From: Thiobacillus sp.
GTDB lineage: Bacteria; Pseudomonadota; Gammaproteobacteria; Burkholderiales; Thiobacillaceae
Reading direction: 5' to 3'
DNA: 34,603 bases
NCBI GenBank assembly: GCA_024709165.1
Contig: JANJXF010000097.1
Span: forward strand, 1-34,603
The notes beneath the pieces are model-generated. The model did not search any database. It worked only from the letters and a program-made list of their open reading frames with translations, and was not told where the DNA came from. The position numbers and the translations under genes were made by a program. Below are positions 24,125 through 31,710 of the stretch, in pieces. How positions within the stretch are numbered: position 1 is the first letter of the stretch; every line of letters starts with the position of its first letter.

Positions 24125-25117
24125 TTGACGGGCTCCGCATTGCAGCTTCCGGTCATCGCCCTCACCGCCGGCGAGCCCGCCGGCATTGGCCCCGATCTCT
24201 GCGTTTCACTGGCGGCACGGGCACTGCCCTGCCGCCTGGTCGTGCTCGGCGACGCCGACGTGCTGCGCGCCCGCGCCCTCAGGCTCGGCGTCGAGATCGG
24301 GATCACCCAGGGTACGGACATCCCGTCCCACCGCCAGGGCATGTTGCACGTGCGCCACCTGCACGCCGCCGCGCCAGTCGCGCCCGGCGTCCTCGACGCC
24401 GCCAACAGCGCGCACGTCCTGGCGCTGCTCGACGCGGCGGTCGCCGGCTGCCTGGACGGCAGCTACGACGCACTCGTCACGGCCCCGGTACACAAGGGCA
24501 TCATCAACGACGCCGGCATCATTTTCACCGGCCACACCGAATATCTTGCCCGACGCGGCAACACGCCACGCGTGGTGATGATGCTCGCCGGCGGCGGCCT
24601 GCGCGTCGCACTTGCCACCACCCACCTCCCCTTGCGGGCCGTCGCCGACGTCATCACACCGCAGCTACTCGCCGAGGTGATCCGCATTCTCGACACCGAT
24701 CTGCGCACGAAATTCCGGATTGCGCACCCGCGCATCGTCGTCGCCGGCCTCAATCCACACGCTGGCGAATCCGGCCACCTCGGGCGCGAGGAAATCGACA
24801 TCATCGAACCTGTGCTTATGCGTCTGCGTGGAGAAGGTCTCGATCTCGTCGGCCCGCTGCCCGCCGACACCCTGTTTTCCCGCATCCGCCAGGAACCGTG
24901 CGACGCCGTACTCGCCATGTACCACGACCAGGGCCTGCCCGTACTCAAATACGCGAGCTTCGGTGCAGGCGTCAACGTCACCCTCGGCCTTCCCTTCATC
25001 CGAACCTCCGTCGATCATGGCACCGCACTCGATCTCGCCGGCAGCGGTCGTGCGGAAATCGGCAGCCTCTTGGCGGCGATCGATATGGCGATTGACATGG
25101 CGAGCGGGGAACGGTGA
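24125..25117 (+). CDS. pdxA: 4-hydroxythreonine-4-phosphate dehydrogenase PdxA
   Basis: 330-residue enzyme of pyridoxal 5'-phosphate synthesis that oxidises 4-phosphohydroxy-L-threonine with NAD. The three metal-binding histidines occur in [20 protein letters not shown] and [11 protein letters not shown], and the N terminus shows [14 protein letters not shown]. The start is TTG at 24125, preceded by GCAGGA; no ATG is better. It sits between surA and rsmA as in E. coli. The last residues and stop codon (25115-25117) fall in a heptanucleotide repeat. Confidence 0.95.
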   Translation: MTGSALQLPVIALTAGEPAGIGPDLCVSLAARALPCRLVVLGDADVLRARALRLGVEIGITQGTDIPSHRQGMLHVRHLHAAAPVAPGVLDAANSAHVLALLDAAVAGCLDGSYDALVTAPVHKGIINDAGIIFTGHTEYLARRGNTPRVVMMLAGGGLRVALATTHLPLRAVADVITPQLLAEVIRILDTDLRTKFRIAHPRIVVAGLNPHAGESGHLGREEIDIIEPVLMRLRGEGLDLVGPLPADTLFSRIRQEPCDAVLAMYHDQGLPVLKYASFGAGVNVTLGLPFIRTSVDHGTALDLAGSGRAEIGSLLAAIDMAIDMASGER

Positions 25118-25129
25118 GCCGCGAGCAGG
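25102..25129. repeat. Heptanucleotide repeat spanning the pdxA stop codon
   Basis: Four diverged 7-nt units GAGCGGG, GAACGGT, GAGCCGC, GAGCAGG (25102-25129). The pdxA stop TGA (25115-25117) is made of repeat bases. It shares AACGGTGAGCCG with the array in murU. Confidence 0.55.
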
Positions 25130-25159
25130 ATATTTGCCACTTCCCCATGCCCACGCAGC

Positions 25160-25211
25160 ATCTCTCTCCAATTCCCCCCCGCTTGCGGGAGAGGGCGCAA
25201 ACGTGATGCCC
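25160..25211 (+). repeat. Interspersed palindromic repeat, copy B
   Basis: Gap-free counterpart of the element at 16391-16442, in the same orientation, centred on CCCGCTTGCGGG (25178-25189). Its tail includes the rsmA start codon (ATGCCC at 25206), and its GGGAGAGGG is the only ribosome-binding-like sequence upstream of rsmA. Confidence 0.75.
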
Positions 25212-26003
25212 AAACCGATTAACCACACCCCTCGCAAACGTTTCGGCCAGAACTTCCTCGTTGACGATGGCGTGATCCACGCCATCGTCAGCGCAATTCG
25301 GCCCCAGGCAGGAGAAACGCTGGTGGAGATCGGTCCGGGGCTGGGGGCGCTGACGCGGCCGCTGTTGGAACGGACGCCACACCTGCACGTCGTGGAGCTC
25401 GACCGCGACCTGGTCGCGCGGCTACGCCACAGCTGGCCGCCGGAGCGGCTGACGGTGCACGAAGGCGACGCACTGAAATTCGATTTCGGCAGTCTCGGCA
25501 GCGATCTGCGTATCGTTGGCAACCTACCCTACAACATCTCCAGCCCGCTGCTGTTCCATCTGCTGGATTTCGCGCCGTCCATCCGCGACATGCATTTCAT
25601 GCTGCAGAAGGAAGTGGTCGCACGCATGGTTGCCACGCCCTCGACACCGGACTATGGCCGTCTGTCGATCATGCTGCAACGCCGCTGCCACATGGACTGG
25701 CTGATCGACGTGCCACCCGCTGCATTCAATCCGCCACCCAAGGTCGACTCGGCAGTGGTGCGCCTGATTCCCAAAACACCCGCCGAAATCACGCCGGTTG
25801 ACGAACAGCTGTTCGCACGCGTCGTTGCCGCCGCCTTCTCGCAACGCCGCAAGACGTTGCGGAACACGCTCGGCAGTCTGTTTGCACCCACCGATTTCGC
25901 CGCCCTCGGCATCGACGCCGGGCTGCGCGCAGAGGCACTCGCCATTGCCGACTATGAGGCACTGGCGCGCCGCCTCACGGCTCAGTCCGCGAGTGCGGGA
26001 TAG
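25206..26003 (+). CDS. rsmA: 16S rRNA (adenine1518/1519-N6) dimethyltransferase RsmA (KsgA)
   Basis: 265-residue methyltransferase that dimethylates two adjacent adenines in helix 45 of 16S rRNA late in 30S maturation. Visible signatures: [11 protein letters not shown] at the N terminus, SAM motif [20 protein letters not shown] and the catalytic [11 protein letters not shown]. The ATG at 25206 is the natural start since RKRFGQNFL begins ten residues in; the frame is open for a long way upstream only as a pdxA shadow. The start lies within an interspersed repeat. Its 3' end overlaps the convergent oxidoreductase gene by 22 nt. Loss of KsgA gives kasugamycin resistance in E. coli. Confidence 0.95.
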   Translation: MPKPINHTPRKRFGQNFLVDDGVIHAIVSAIRPQAGETLVEIGPGLGALTRPLLERTPHLHVVELDRDLVARLRHSWPPERLTVHEGDALKFDFGSLGSDLRIVGNLPYNISSPLLFHLLDFAPSIRDMHFMLQKEVVARMVATPSTPDYGRLSIMLQRRCHMDWLIDVPPAAFNPPPKVDSAVVRLIPKTPAEITPVDEQLFARVVAAAFSQRRKTLRNTLGSLFAPTDFAALGIDAGLRAEALAIADYEALARRLTAQSASAG

Positions 26004-27061
26004 TCGGTGTACCCCTTCGCCTCACCGCTGTAGAAGGTTTCGTAATCGGGCGTATTGAGCGGCGCGCCGCGGCGGAACCGCTCGGTGAGGTCCGGATTGG
26101 CGAGCAGCAGTCGGCCGAACGCGATGGCGTCGGCCTCGCCGGCGTGCAGCGCCGCCTGCGCGCTGGCGTAATCATAGGCGTTGTTGAGAATGAGATTGCC
26201 TCGGTACAGCGCACGCAGGCGCGCATAGTCGAATGGCACCCATTTCTCCTGCGAGGCGCCGCCGGTACCGCGCAGAATGTCGAGGAAGGCGAGATCGAGT
26301 GGATTCAACTGCGCCACCACGTACTCAAACAGCCCCTGCGGATCGTCATCCAACAGGCCGTTGGCGCTCGTCACCGGCGACAGGCGCACGCCGACGCGCG
26401 CGCTGCCGACCGCCTCGCACACCGCCGCCATCACTTCCAACAGCAGGCGCGCGCGGTTCGCCTGGCTGCCGCCATAGGCGTCGGCGCGCCGGTTGCTGGA
26501 CGAACGCAGGAACTGGTCGAGCAGATAACCGTTCCCGGCGTGCACCTCGACCGCGTCGAAACCCGCCGCAATGGCGTGGCGCGCCGCTTCGGCATAGCGT
26601 GCGACCAGTCCCGGCAATTCGTCCGTTTCCAGCGCACGCGGAACCACGTAATCCTCCATGCTGCGGCCGGTGAACACCTGCCCCGGCGGTCGAATCGCCG
26701 ATGGCGCCACCGGGAGCGCCCGCCCCGGTTGCAGGGACGGATGCGAAATGCGTCCGACGTGCCAGAGTTGCAGTGCGATGCGCCCGCCCGCCTCGTGCAC
26801 GGCCGCGGTCACCTGCGTCCAGCCGGCGATCTGTTCCGCCGTGTGGATCCCCGGCGTGCGCGGATAGCCATGCCCTTCAGCGCAGATCGGCGAAGCTTCG
26901 CTGAGGATGAGGCCAGCCGCGGCACGTTGACGGTAATATTCGGCCATCAAGGGTGTCGGCACGTTGCCGGCGCCGGCACGGCAGCGTGTCAGCGACGACA
27001 TGACGATGCGGTTGGGTAGATCGAGGATGCCAAAACGTGCGGGGGCGAAGAGGTCGGTCAC
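25982..27061 (-). CDS. Old Yellow Enzyme family NADH:flavin oxidoreductase
   Basis: 359-residue FMN-dependent ene-reductase (NemA/YqjM-like TIM barrel). Seen are the N-terminal [23 protein letters not shown], the substrate-binding His/Asn pair in [15 protein letters not shown] and [15 protein letters not shown], and the C-terminal flavin-phosphate loop [16 protein letters not shown]. Such enzymes reduce activated alkenes, N-ethylmaleimide and nitro compounds, often as part of electrophile defence. The start is set at GTG 27061, preceded by AGAAGGA and giving the family N terminus; an upstream ATG of the same frame adds 36 residues without similarity. It ends 22 nt inside rsmA on the opposite strand. 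Physiological substrate unknown. Confidence 0.9.
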   Translation of the reverse strand: MTDLFAPARFGILDLPNRIVMSSLTRCRAGAGNVPTPLMAEYYRQRAAAGLILSEASPICAEGHGYPRTPGIHTAEQIAGWTQVTAAVHEAGGRIALQLWHVGRISHPSLQPGRALPVAPSAIRPPGQVFTGRSMEDYVVPRALETDELPGLVARYAEAARHAIAAGFDAVEVHAGNGYLLDQFLRSSSNRRADAYGGSQANRARLLLEVMAAVCEAVGSARVGVRLSPVTSANGLLDDDPQGLFEYVVAQLNPLDLAFLDILRGTGGASQEKWVPFDYARLRALYRGNLILNNAYDYASAQAALHAGEADAIAFGRLLLANPDLTERFRRGAPLNTPDYETFYSGEAKGYTDYPALAD

Positions 27062-27265
27062 GGACGTATCCTTCTGGAAAAATCTGGAAGTGATAGTTAT
27101 GGCGCGCTGCGGAAAAAATGCAAGCCCACGTCGCACGGGAACCTCGGCGCGCCGCATTGTCCTATTCATGCCCCCGCAATCGGGAATGCAGTCATTGATC
27201 CCGCGCGCGGTCTCCTGTCAGTGCATCGACAGTCCGCACTGATTTTTTTCGACAAGGAACCATCC
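27062..27265. other. Divergent region between Old Yellow Enzyme and OmpA-like lipoprotein genes
   Basis: 204 bp holding both divergent promoters. I could not pick a convincing sigma-70 pair for either gene. The notable element is the terminator-like hairpin at 27218-27249, listed separately. Confidence 0.4.
27218..27249 (+). terminator. Terminator-like hairpin in leader of OmpA-like lipoprotein
   Basis: TCAGTGC (27218-27224) and GCACTGA (27236-27242) form a 7-bp stem with an 11-nt loop, followed at once by seven T (27243-27249). On the plus strand this has the form of an intrinsic terminator, yet it ends only 16 nt before the ATG at 27266 and no plus-strand gene lies upstream for 1.2 kb. It may be an attenuator or a structured 5' UTR. 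Confidence 0.6.
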
Positions 27266-27943
27266 ATGCAGAAACGTCCCCTTGCTGCCACGCTTCTCGC
27301 AAGCCTGTTCGCCGCCGGCTGCGCCACCAACGATCTGGGCGACCGCCGCGATCTCAGCAAGACCGAAAAAGGCGCAATCATCGGCACCGCCAGCGGCGCC
27401 GTGCTCGGTGCCGTCATCAACCACCGGAACCGCGGCAAGGGCGCGTTGATCGGTGCGGTCGGCGGTGGCCTCACCGGTGCCGGAGTCGGTTATTACATGG
27501 ACCAGCAGGCGAAGGACCTCGAGAAGCAGTTGCAGTCGCAGATCCAGCGCGGCGAAATCACCGTCGAAAAACGTGCGCGCGACAACGCGCTGCTCGTCAG
27601 CATGACCGCCAACACCGGCTTCGATTCTGGTCTTGCCGTGCTGAAACCGGGTTATCTGCCGACGCTGGACAAGATCGCCCAGGTGCTGAACCAGTACGGC
27701 AAGACCACGGTGAGCGTGATCGGCCACACCGACAGTATCGGCACCCACGAGTACAATCAGGCGCTATCCGAGCAGCGCGCACAGGCGGTGATGGATCACT
27801 TCGCCGCACGCAACGTCAACCCGCTGCGTCTGGAGTCCTACGGCAAGGGCAAAGCCGAGCCACGCGCCGACAATTCCACCGAAGCCGGCCGTGCACTCAA
27901 TCGCCGCGTCGAGCTGTGGGTTCTGCCGGTGGTCGCCGGCTGA
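27266..27943 (+). CDS. OmpA-domain lipoprotein with glycine zipper (YiaD-like)
   Basis: 225-residue outer-membrane lipoprotein. The signal peptide ends in a lipobox (LFAAGC), so the mature protein begins at that cysteine. A glycine-rich membrane-associated segment follows (GAIIGTASGAVLGAVI and GALIGAVGGGLTGAGVGYYM), then an OmpA peptidoglycan-binding domain with VIGHTDSIGTHEYNQALSEQR and the C-terminal RALNRRVEL. It probably links outer membrane and peptidoglycan. The ATG at 27266 has AAGGA upstream; an in-frame ATG at 27221 lies inside the leader hairpin and is not preferred. It is convergent with the Hsp20 genes (5-bp gap). Confidence 0.92.
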   Translation: MQKRPLAATLLASLFAAGCATNDLGDRRDLSKTEKGAIIGTASGAVLGAVINHRNRGKGALIGAVGGGLTGAGVGYYMDQQAKDLEKQLQSQIQRGEITVEKRARDNALLVSMTANTGFDSGLAVLKPGYLPTLDKIAQVLNQYGKTTVSVIGHTDSIGTHEYNQALSEQRAQAVMDHFAARNVNPLRLESYGKGKAEPRADNSTEAGRALNRRVELWVLPVVAG

Positions 27944-27948
27944 CGAGC

Positions 27949-28323
27949 TCAGTCGACACGGACTTCGACCTTGCGTGGCTGCGCATGCGCGGCCTTGGGG
28001 ATGCGCAGCACCAGCACGCCGTGCTCAAAGCGCGCATCCACGTGTTCGACGTCGAGCTCGCGCGACAGCGTAAAGCTGCGCCGATAGCGCGGTAAACCGA
28101 CTTCCGCGTGACTCGGCTCCATGCCGGCAGGGATGTCGAGCATCACCTCGCCCTCAATCATGAGGGTGTCGACCTCGATGTTCAGTGCGAGTCTGCCCTT
28201 CGGCACACCCGGCAGATCAGCGTAGAGCGTGATGCCGGCGGCATCCTCGTAGACGTCGACCGGCGGAATCAGCGTTGCATCGTTGCGTGCGGACGCGGCG
28301 GCGGTGCGGGTGGTTTCGCTCAT
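27949..28323 (-). CDS. Small heat-shock protein Hsp20, second gene
   Basis: 124-residue alpha-crystallin-domain chaperone. The core runs from PPVDVYEDAAGITLYADLPG to VEHVDARFEHGVLVLRIPKA, containing the conserved A-x-x-x-x-G-V-L motif at its C-terminal end. It prevents aggregation of unfolding proteins in an ATP-independent way. The ATG at 28323 is preceded by AAGGAG and lies 10 bp after the stop of the first hsp20; longer frames upstream belong to that gene's shadow. It is co-transcribed with it from a sigma-32-like promoter. Confidence 0.93.
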   Translation of the reverse strand: MSETTRTAAASARNDATLIPPVDVYEDAAGITLYADLPGVPKGRLALNIEVDTLMIEGEVMLDIPAGMEPSHAEVGLPRYRRSFTLSRELDVEHVDARFEHGVLVLRIPKAAHAQPRKVEVRVD

Positions 28324-28333
28324 GGTCGGCTCC

Positions 28334-28771
28334 TTACTGAATCTCGATGCGGCGTGGCTGCACGGCTTGCAAGCGCGGGATGTGCAGGTGCAACACACCG
28401 TCGCGGTAGCTCGCCTCGATGGCTGCGGCGTCGATATCGTCGGGCAGATTCACCACCCGGCGAAAACGCCCCGCGAAACGCTCGTCGATATGCAGCATGG
28501 TCTTTTCCTCCGTGCCCAGCGCAGCCGGTTTTCGCTCACCGGCGATGGTGAGCACGCCCTTTTCCACCTGCACATCGAAACTCGCCGGATCCACTCCGGG
28601 CGCGAACGCGTACAGCTCCACCGCCTGCAGCGTGCTGCCGACGTTGATTGTGGGAAATCCACCGCGACCGAGGCCACGGATGCCGGGAGAAAGCTCGTAG
28701 CGCTGCTGCATGTCGCGCTGCAGGCGGTCGAGTTCGGCGCGCAGGTCGCGCGAAAACAGGTTTCCGTACAT
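28334..28771 (-). CDS. Small heat-shock protein Hsp20, first gene
   Basis: 145-residue Hsp20 with an N-terminal MYGNLFSRDLRAELDRLQRDM, common in class A bacterial small HSPs, and a crystallin domain from about residue 48 (LQAVELYAFAPGVDPASFDV) to the GVLHLHIPRL motif. Such paired sHSPs often form hetero-oligomers, so the two genes may act together (inference). The ATG at 28771 has GGAGGA upstream. The promoter region contains a sigma-32-like promoter 37-64 bp upstream of the start. Confidence 0.93.
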   Translation of the reverse strand: MYGNLFSRDLRAELDRLQRDMQQRYELSPGIRGLGRGGFPTINVGSTLQAVELYAFAPGVDPASFDVQVEKGVLTIAGERKPAALGTEEKTMLHIDERFAGRFRRVVNLPDDIDAAAIEASYRDGVLHLHIPRLQAVQPRRIEIQ

Positions 28772-28807
28772 TGTGGCATCCTCCGGAAGTGATGGTGACG
28801 CATTTCA

Positions 28808-28835
28808 ATTTGAGGCCCGCGCACAGAAGTTCAAT
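28808..28835 (-). promoter_or_regulatory. Sigma-32-like promoter of the hsp20 pair
   Basis: On the minus strand ATTGAAC (28829-28835) and CCTCAAAT (28808-28815) are separated by 13 bp, against the consensus CTTGAAA-N11-16-CCCCATNT. The -10 matches six of eight by eye. Start of transcription is expected about 30 nt before the ATG. Confidence 0.55.
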
Positions 28836-28837
28836 CC

Positions 28838-28866
28838 CTTGAAGCATGGCGCAGTTGCCGCCATGT
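28838..28866 (+). promoter_or_regulatory. Sigma-32-like promoter of cbpA-cbpM
   Basis: CTTGAAG (28838-28844) and CGCCATGT (28859-28866) with a 14-bp spacer closely match the heat-shock consensus. Its -35 is 2 bp away from the -35 of the divergent hsp20 promoter. It leaves a leader of about 115 nt before cbpA (28990). Confidence 0.65.
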
Positions 28867-28989
28867 AAGCAGATGTTCCGCAGCGACGCCGGCGGATGGA
28901 AGCAAGAGGCTGCAAATCGGTTTTCAGCCCGGCCGGCGCGCTCGTCGAGAATCGGGGTTTGTGTGCGATTGAATCGATGGGGAAGTCAC

Positions 28990-29937
28990 ATGCAATTCAA
29001 GGACTATTACCAGACGCTGGGCGTGGCGCGCGACGCCAGCGCAGACGACGTGAAGAAGGCCTTCCGCAAGCTCGCGCGCAAGTATCATCCGGACGTCTCC
29101 AAGGAGGCGGACGCGGAGGCCCGCATGCGGGAGGTCAACGAGGCCCACGCGGTGCTGTCCGACCCAGAGAAACGCGCCGCCTATGATCAAGTTGGGCGCG
29201 GTTACCAGCCGGGGCAGGAATTCCGCCCGCCCCCCGACTGGGACGCCGGATTCGAATTTTCTGGGCACGGTTACTCGTCTCACGAGGCGGCCGGTTTCAG
29301 CGACTTTTTTTCAGAGCTGTTCGGCCACATGGGTGGCACGCCGCGCGGCGCTCACCATGCGGGTTTCCGCGCACAGGGTGAGGACCATCACGCCAAGGTG
29401 CTGCTCGACCTCGAGGACGCATTCACGGGCGCCACGCGGCAGATTGGCCTGCGCGTGCCGCAGCTCGACGCGCAGGGACGCGTGCACCTTGCCACCCGTA
29501 CGCTCAATGTGAAGATTCCGCGCGGGGTGCGCGCCGGCCAGGTGATCCGTCTCGCGGGCCAGGGTGCGCCGGGGATGGGCGGCGCGCCTGCCGGCGATCT
29601 CCTACTGGAAGTGCAATTCCGCCCCCATCCGCACCTGCGCGCCGAGGGCCGCGACCTGCACCTGACGCTTGCACTGGCGCCGTGGGAAGCGGCCCTCGGC
29701 GCCGTTGTCGACGTCGAGCTGCCCGGTGGCGCAGTCAAGGTACGCGTTCCGCAAGGCGCGCAGAGTGGGCGACAGTTGCGCGTGCGCGGTCACGGTCTGC
29801 CCAGCGACCCACCAGGCGATCTCCTGCTCGATCTGCGAGTGGTGCTACCGCCTGCCGACTCGCCGAAGGCGCGGGAGCTCTATGAAACCATGGCGCGCGA
29901 ACTGGCGTTCGAGCCGCGTCGGTCCGGGGGGGCATAA
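28990..29937 (+). CDS. cbpA: DnaJ-family co-chaperone CbpA
   Basis: 315-residue J-domain protein. The J domain (residues 1-70) has FKDYYQTLGVARDAS and the DnaK-stimulating HPD (H33-P34-D35). A Gly/Phe-rich linker follows (GHGYSSHEAAGFSDFFSELFG) and then two C-terminal substrate-binding domains. There is no zinc-finger, so it is type II like CbpA rather than DnaJ. It stimulates DnaK and, in E. coli, binds curved DNA in stationary phase. The ATG at 28990 follows GGGGAAG; upstream in-frame residues are the leader. cbpM follows after 3 nt. Confidence 0.95.
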   Translation: MQFKDYYQTLGVARDASADDVKKAFRKLARKYHPDVSKEADAEARMREVNEAHAVLSDPEKRAAYDQVGRGYQPGQEFRPPPDWDAGFEFSGHGYSSHEAAGFSDFFSELFGHMGGTPRGAHHAGFRAQGEDHHAKVLLDLEDAFTGATRQIGLRVPQLDAQGRVHLATRTLNVKIPRGVRAGQVIRLAGQGAPGMGGAPAGDLLLEVQFRPHPHLRAEGRDLHLTLALAPWEAALGAVVDVELPGGAVKVRVPQGAQSGRQLRVRGHGLPSDPPGDLLLDLRVVLPPADSPKARELYETMARELAFEPRRSGGA

Positions 29938-29940
29938 GCC

Positions 29941-30231
29941 ATGCATGACGACGACATCTTCACCGGCAGTCTCATGGAGTCTTCATGGCTCACGCTGGAG
30001 CAGGTCGCTGCGGCCTGCAGCGTCGAATCCGACTGGCTCGTGCGCCATATCGACGAAGGCCTGTTCCCGCACGCGGAAAGCATCGCAGGCACCTGGCGTT
30101 TTTCCGGTACGAGCCTCGTGCGTGCGCGGCGCATGCGCGAGCTCGAACGCGATTTCGACGCCGTACCCGAACTCGCGGCGCTGGTCGCCGACCTGCTGGA
30201 GGAACTCGACACGCTGCGCCACCGGCGCTAG
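29941..30231 (+). CDS. cbpM: CbpA modulator CbpM
   Basis: 96-residue protein of the CbpM/MerR-like HTH modulator family: WLTLEQVAAACSVESDWLVRHIDEGLF followed by a short wing and a helical tail. In E. coli CbpM binds the J domain of CbpA and inhibits both its co-chaperone and DNA-binding activity. The gene starts 3 nt after the cbpA stop, as in other proteobacteria. ATG at 29941; an in-frame ATG at 29974 would be an alternative start but the first matches family length. Confidence 0.92.
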   Translation: MHDDDIFTGSLMESSWLTLEQVAAACSVESDWLVRHIDEGLFPHAESIAGTWRFSGTSLVRARRMRELERDFDAVPELAALVADLLEELDTLRHRR

Positions 30232-30305
30232 ATCGCGGTCGACCCGGCATCGTCGCCGCAACACCCAGGCGGCGTGCGACCGGACCTGTCCGCCGGAAAA
30301 ACGCG
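30232..30305. other. Convergent spacer cbpM / YgjP-like gene
   Basis: 74 bp between convergent genes. CGCCGC and GCGGCG around 30254-30274 could pair, but no T-run follows; no defensible terminator. Confidence 0.35.
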
Positions 30306-30959
30306 TCATATCCTGAACAGCGCCGCGCTCATCCCGCGCAGTGCCGTGCGCCGTGCCAGCGCGTCCGGACACAGCGCCGCGACCTGCGCCCAAAAGCGCG
30401 GCGAATGGTCGAGATGGACGAGATGAGCGAGTTCGTGTGCGGCGACGTAGTCGACCAGCGCCAGCGGCGCCTGCACCAGGCGCCAGTTGAGGCGAACATG
30501 GCCGCGCCGTGTACAACTGCCCCATTGCGTCTGCGCGTCGGACAGCGCGAAGCGTGCCGGCACACGGCCAAGCCGGCGCGCCATCCGGGCGATTCGCCAT
30601 GCCAGCAGGCACGCGGCGCGCGCGACCAGCCATTCGCGCACCAGTGCGGCCACATCCGCCGACGGCGGCGCATGGACGCAAAGGCGCGCGCCCCGACGGC
30701 GCACGTCGCCGAACAACGAGGGACGTACCTCGATGGCGAGCACGCGTCCGAGATAACGCACCTCGCTGACGGGCTCGGCCTGCGGCACACGCGCCTGCAT
30801 GCGTGACCACGCACGCTGCAGCCAGTCGCGCTGATGCCGGACGTAACTCTCGATTTCCTCGCGCGGCGTCCACACCGGCGCATGAATGCGCACCTCGTGC
30901 GCGGTGACGGTCAAACCCAGCGTGCGACGGCGGCGCGAGCGGTTCAGCCGGTAGGGCAC
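30306..30959 (-). CDS. YgjP-like (DUF45/M48-like) zinc metallopeptidase
   Basis: At least 217 residues. The catalytic signature AAHELAHLVHLDHSPRFW holds HELAH (H175, H179) and the third-ligand candidate H185, with QTQWGSCTRRG before it, a hallmark of the YgjP/DUF45 group. The substrate is unknown. The GTG at 30959 is the first standard start codon, but homologous N termini usually include a strand like LQLGDATVPYRL, which lies just upstream in frame without ATG/GTG/TTG; a CTG start is possible. No upstream extension past about 31020 is possible because of an in-frame stop. It follows plsC on the same strand. Confidence 0.82.
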   Translation of the reverse strand: MPYRLNRSRRRRTLGLTVTAHEVRIHAPVWTPREEIESYVRHQRDWLQRAWSRMQARVPQAEPVSEVRYLGRVLAIEVRPSLFGDVRRRGARLCVHAPPSADVAALVREWLVARAACLLAWRIARMARRLGRVPARFALSDAQTQWGSCTRRGHVRLNWRLVQAPLALVDYVAAHELAHLVHLDHSPRFWAQVAALCPDALARRTALRGMSAALFRI

Positions 30960-30987
30960 CGTGGCGTCACCGAGCTGCAGGACGCCG

Positions 30988-31710
30988 TTATTGGCGCGCG
31001 GCAGCAGGGGGCAACCTCGTCATTTCGGCTTCGATCCACGCCTCGGTGGCGCGGGTAAGTTCGGCCGCAGTCCTGCCGGCCGGTTCGATCACCGGCCCGA
31101 TACTGACGGTGACCGTGCCTGGACGCTTGATGAAGGCGTTTTTCGGCCACACTTCACCGGCGTTGTGCGCCACCGGCACGATGGGGGCGCCGGTTTCCGC
31201 CGCCAGCCAGGCGCCGCCGATACCGTAGCGCCCCTTCTCGCCGGGCGCAACGCGCGTACCCTCGGGAAACACCAGCACCCAGAAGTCCTGCTCAAGCTTG
31301 GCCCTACCCTGGCTGACGATCTGCTTCAGCGCCTCGCGCCCGGCGCTGCGGTCGATGGCGATCGGCGAAAGCATGCGATAGGCCCAGCCGAAAAACGGCA
31401 CCTTGAGCAGTTCCTGCTTGATCACCGCCGACACCGGTGGAAACAGAAACAGGAAAGCCACCGTCTCCCACGCCGACTGGTGTTTGGCAAGCACCACCGC
31501 TGGGTGGTCGGGCAGGTGCTCGCGGCCGCGCACCACGTAACGGATGCCGAGCACCCAGCGCGCAAGCCAAATCACGATATGGTTGTAGCCGGTAATCATG
31601 CGGTAGCGCGCATGCGGCGGAAACGGGAAGCTCAGCAATGCGACAACGCTGAACAACACCGTCAGCAATGCCTGAAGCACGGAGAAAAGCATCGAGCGCA
31701 GCAGATTCAA
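30988..31710 (-). CDS. plsC: 1-acyl-sn-glycerol-3-phosphate acyltransferase PlsC
   Basis: 240-residue membrane acyltransferase of phosphatidic acid synthesis. An N-terminal hydrophobic segment (about residues 8-28) is followed by motif I KHQSAWET, in which the usual HX4D reads HX4E (H77, E82), then motif III VFPEGTRVAPGE. The Glu substitution is seen in some proteobacterial PlsC. The start is TTG at 31710, overlapping the gmhB stop by 4 nt (TTGA) and preceded by GAGGA; an ATG at 31692 has no ribosome binding site. Substrate fatty acid specificity cannot be read. Confidence 0.92.
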   Translation of the reverse strand: MNLLRSMLFSVLQALLTVLFSVVALLSFPFPPHARYRMITGYNHIVIWLARWVLGIRYVVRGREHLPDHPAVVLAKHQSAWETVAFLFLFPPVSAVIKQELLKVPFFGWAYRMLSPIAIDRSAGREALKQIVSQGRAKLEQDFWVLVFPEGTRVAPGEKGRYGIGGAWLAAETGAPIVPVAHNAGEVWPKNAFIKRPGTVTVSIGPVIEPAGRTAAELTRATEAWIEAEMTRLPPAAARQ

